This document shows positions 62,006-64,000 of a DNA stretch of 64,000 bases, piece by piece. Numbering within the stretch: the first letter of the stretch is position 1; every line of letters begins with the position of its first letter. Source of the DNA: Valencia hispanica (lineage: Eukaryota; Chordata; Actinopteri; Cyprinodontiformes; Valenciidae); NCBI GenBank assembly GCA_963556495.2, contig OY747714.1:48804541-48868540 (forward strand), written 5' to 3'. The position numbers and the translations under genes are program-made. The notes under the pieces are model-generated. The model was not told the DNA's origin. It searched no databases and saw only the letters and a program-made list of their open reading frames with translations.

Positions 62006-62888
62006 GTGATGTTTCAGTGTTGCAGAGATCCAGCTCGCACAACGTGGCCAGTGTCACTATCCCAACTAGACCGGATCATGCAGGAGACGAAGGTGGACTA
62101 CGGCCTGCAGGTGGTGAGCAGGCTGATCACAGAAGGATGGCCAAAGTACGTGGGCAGTGTACCTGCACAAGCCAGAGCATGTCCCCTCTGCAGTGGCAGC
62201 CTGTCTACATCAAAAGGCCTGGTGCCGTATGGAGACCGTATTGTGATTCCTCACAGTATGAGAAAAGAGATACTCCACCGGCTGCATGATGGACACCAGG
62301 GCATCACCAAGTGCAGGGAGCGGGCCTGCATGAGTGTATGGTGGCCTGGCCTGAAGAAAGAAATCCAAGAACTGGTGACAAAATTTCCTAAATGCATGCG
62401 AGTCAGGCCTACACAGAGGAAGGAGCCCCTGATTACAACTCCGCTGCCACAGAGACCCTGGCAAGCAATCAGTGCTGACATCTGCGAGTACGACAAAGAA
62501 AATAAACTAGTTGTTTAAATTTTAGTAGTTAAATTAATTTGACTTTTATTCTCACTACATAGAAATAGCCCATCTACCGGACATGAAGAGTGAGACTACA
62601 TGTTCTCGTCTGAAGAGTATATTCGCCAGGTGGGGTTGTCCAGACGAACTCACCACTGATAATGCCAAACAATTCACAAGCAAAGAGTTTGAAAGTTTCG
62701 CTATAGCCTATGACTTTAGGCACATCACCTCCAGCCCCCACTACCCTCAAGCCAATGGTGGGGCCGAGAGAGCAGTTCAGAGAGCAAAGAAGATTCTACA
62801 GCAGAATGACCCTTTTCTTGCTCTCATGAGCTACAGAGCTACGCCAATACAAGCCATGCTAGTAACCCTGGGCAGAGCGTTAGGGTGA
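62006..62888 (+). pseudogene. Gypsy integrase
   Basis: Frame 62006-62518: HHCC region HRLHDGHQGITKC...FPKCM, in which the first Cys is replaced by Phe, then ADICEYD with the first catalytic Asp. After stops, frame 62583-62888: [10 protein letters not shown] (second Asp) and [16 protein letters not shown] (Glu). About 270 bp are lost after the Glu region. Confidence 0.87.
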
Positions 62889-63082
62889 AACTTAATGACG
62901 AACCCGGCTGGACGAAGGTGGGGACAGTTCAAAGACAACATCCAGCTCCCGGGTCCTATCTGATCCAGACAAACCATGGGACCCTACGGCAGAACAGGCG
63001 CCACCTACGACCATTAATCTTTCCCGATGAGGAGGATGACGCACAAGTGGAGGAACAGCAACGCGGCCGGCGCTGCAAGTAA
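62880..63082 (+). pseudogene. Gypsy pol C-terminal tail
   Basis: [12 protein letters not shown] and SYLIQTNHGTLRQNRRHL are the SH3-like tail that follows the integrase in this family. It ends at a TAA at 63080. No downstream LTR is identified. Confidence 0.75.
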
Positions 63083-64000
63083 CTGCAGCCAGCCACATGG
63101 GAGCGTGCACAAACGCTTCACAAAAAAACCATACCGCTTCACAGTGACATACTTCTTTTTCTTAGTGCCACTTTTTAGTGGGCTGTGAGTCAACCTTGGT
63201 TGTTTCCCAGTTGCAGAAGAATCCATTCTCACAATTGAATCAATGGAGGTCTGCGACCATTTTTCTTCCTCTTTTAAAGCTGTCGAGAACGCACAAGCAG
63301 TGCCAATTGACGTTACACCGGTAAGACAGCGCTGGAAATTCGGGCCCCGAACTGCAGCCCATTTTGCAGCACACAGCCTGTTTAAGAAAATGGAACGATA
63401 CGTGGCTGGGCTCATTCTTTTTAGTTTATAACGCTTCATCACCTAACAGCAATAAAAAACTGGACATGGATGTTTACTTTATTTACAAATCTTGCCCCTT
63501 GTTCCTTTAAGGTTGTACTGTTTACATGGACATGCACCGGAAGAGGCAGGGGGGTTAAAGTGAGTGCTGCTGAGTGGAGCACCAGGTGTAATAAAGCATT
63601 AGCCTCTGGAGTTAAATCACGTTGCCAAGGGTCATTTATTATATCGGCCATAACCTCTCAATAGCTAACTTTGGAAATCAGGAACCTGAAGTAAGAATTA
63701 TTTTTAATGGTGAGATGGCCTCATGACCATATAAAGGCCAAATTCTATTTCAGACCCGGCTCCAGAGCAATTTAGCTTGGGGGGGGGGGGGCGCAGCTTA
63801 TTTCTATGTACATATTCATACTATACATAATTTAAAAAGGTTCTGGAGTTTTTCCTAACGATCTCTCTGTTCTAGATCGGTGGTCAGAACGTTTCTTTTT
63901 GTTCTCCAAAAGGAGCCACTGTCACGACCCTGCAATGTATGTCCTTCTATATGTGAGTGAGCCATCTTCCTTTATAGAAGATCATTGTTGGTCAGAACAT
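63083..64000. other. No confident gene; 13-G run
   Basis: Short frames only. A run of 13 G at 63779-63791 is notable. TGTCACGACCC at 63921 resembles Gypsy LTR starts, but the window ends before this can be tested. Confidence 0.35.

Noticed and set aside
63014..63442. 142-residue minus-strand frame
   Set aside because: It overlaps the Gypsy pol tail antisense and shows no recognisable domain.

Overview
The window is vertebrate, almost certainly teleost, DNA. It has GT-AG introns, Rex3-type RTE and CR1/L2/Rex1-group LINEs, Tc1 and hAT elements, tRNA-derived SINEs, Ty3/Gypsy elements, an endogenous retrovirus and a fish-style polydactyl C2H2 zinc-finger gene. No bacterial gene, rRNA or CRISPR array is present. 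Family names come from motif recognition only; no search was run.

Layout. 1-3175: minus-strand Gypsy/LINE mosaic with an L1-like fragment at its outer end. 4800-12640: a LINE whose reading frame is split by a TTAA-flanked MITE and whose 3' tail holds a nearly full Rex3. 12890-15260: a second Gypsy copy with a nested LINE. 16407-19266: a decayed TTAA element with a THAP domain, itself split by a Tc1 element. 20363-22068: terminal exon of a 15-finger zinc-finger gene on the minus strand; its phase-matched first exon is at 49171-49336, so the gene appears to span 29 kb with a TE-filled 27-kb intron. 22420-26160: nested LINE fragments and an hAT MITE. 26161-29739: an internally deleted endogenous retrovirus. 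31060-34660: an unusual GC-rich repeat block and palindromic arrays, with a SINE. 34610-38470: a LINE with a multi-level insertion nest. 39272-46673: a near-complete 7.4-kb DNA transposon. 50025-57033: LINE, Rex3 and Gypsy mosaic, partly an inverted copy of the left end. 58170-63082: an L1-like fragment and a second type of Gypsy element.

The most interesting object is the 7402-bp element at 39272-46673. It has 18-bp perfect terminal inverted repeats and TTAA target duplications, and carries two convergent genes. One is a 13-exon transposase-like gene with phase-consistent introns; the other encodes a Gly/Arg-repeat protein ending in a cysteine-rich domain like the C-terminal ballast of P2X7 receptors. 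TTAA targets and the DxxxDSPGH-type catalytic core point to the Kolobok superfamily. Two other TTAA-flanked, AG-starting elements lie in the window.

Other notable signals are three covarying stem-loops in the retroviral leader, a stop at codon 3 of the zinc-finger gene, fold-back palindromes at three TE-TE junctions, and a four-copy CRE-like 12-bp repeat just upstream of a TATA-like box.
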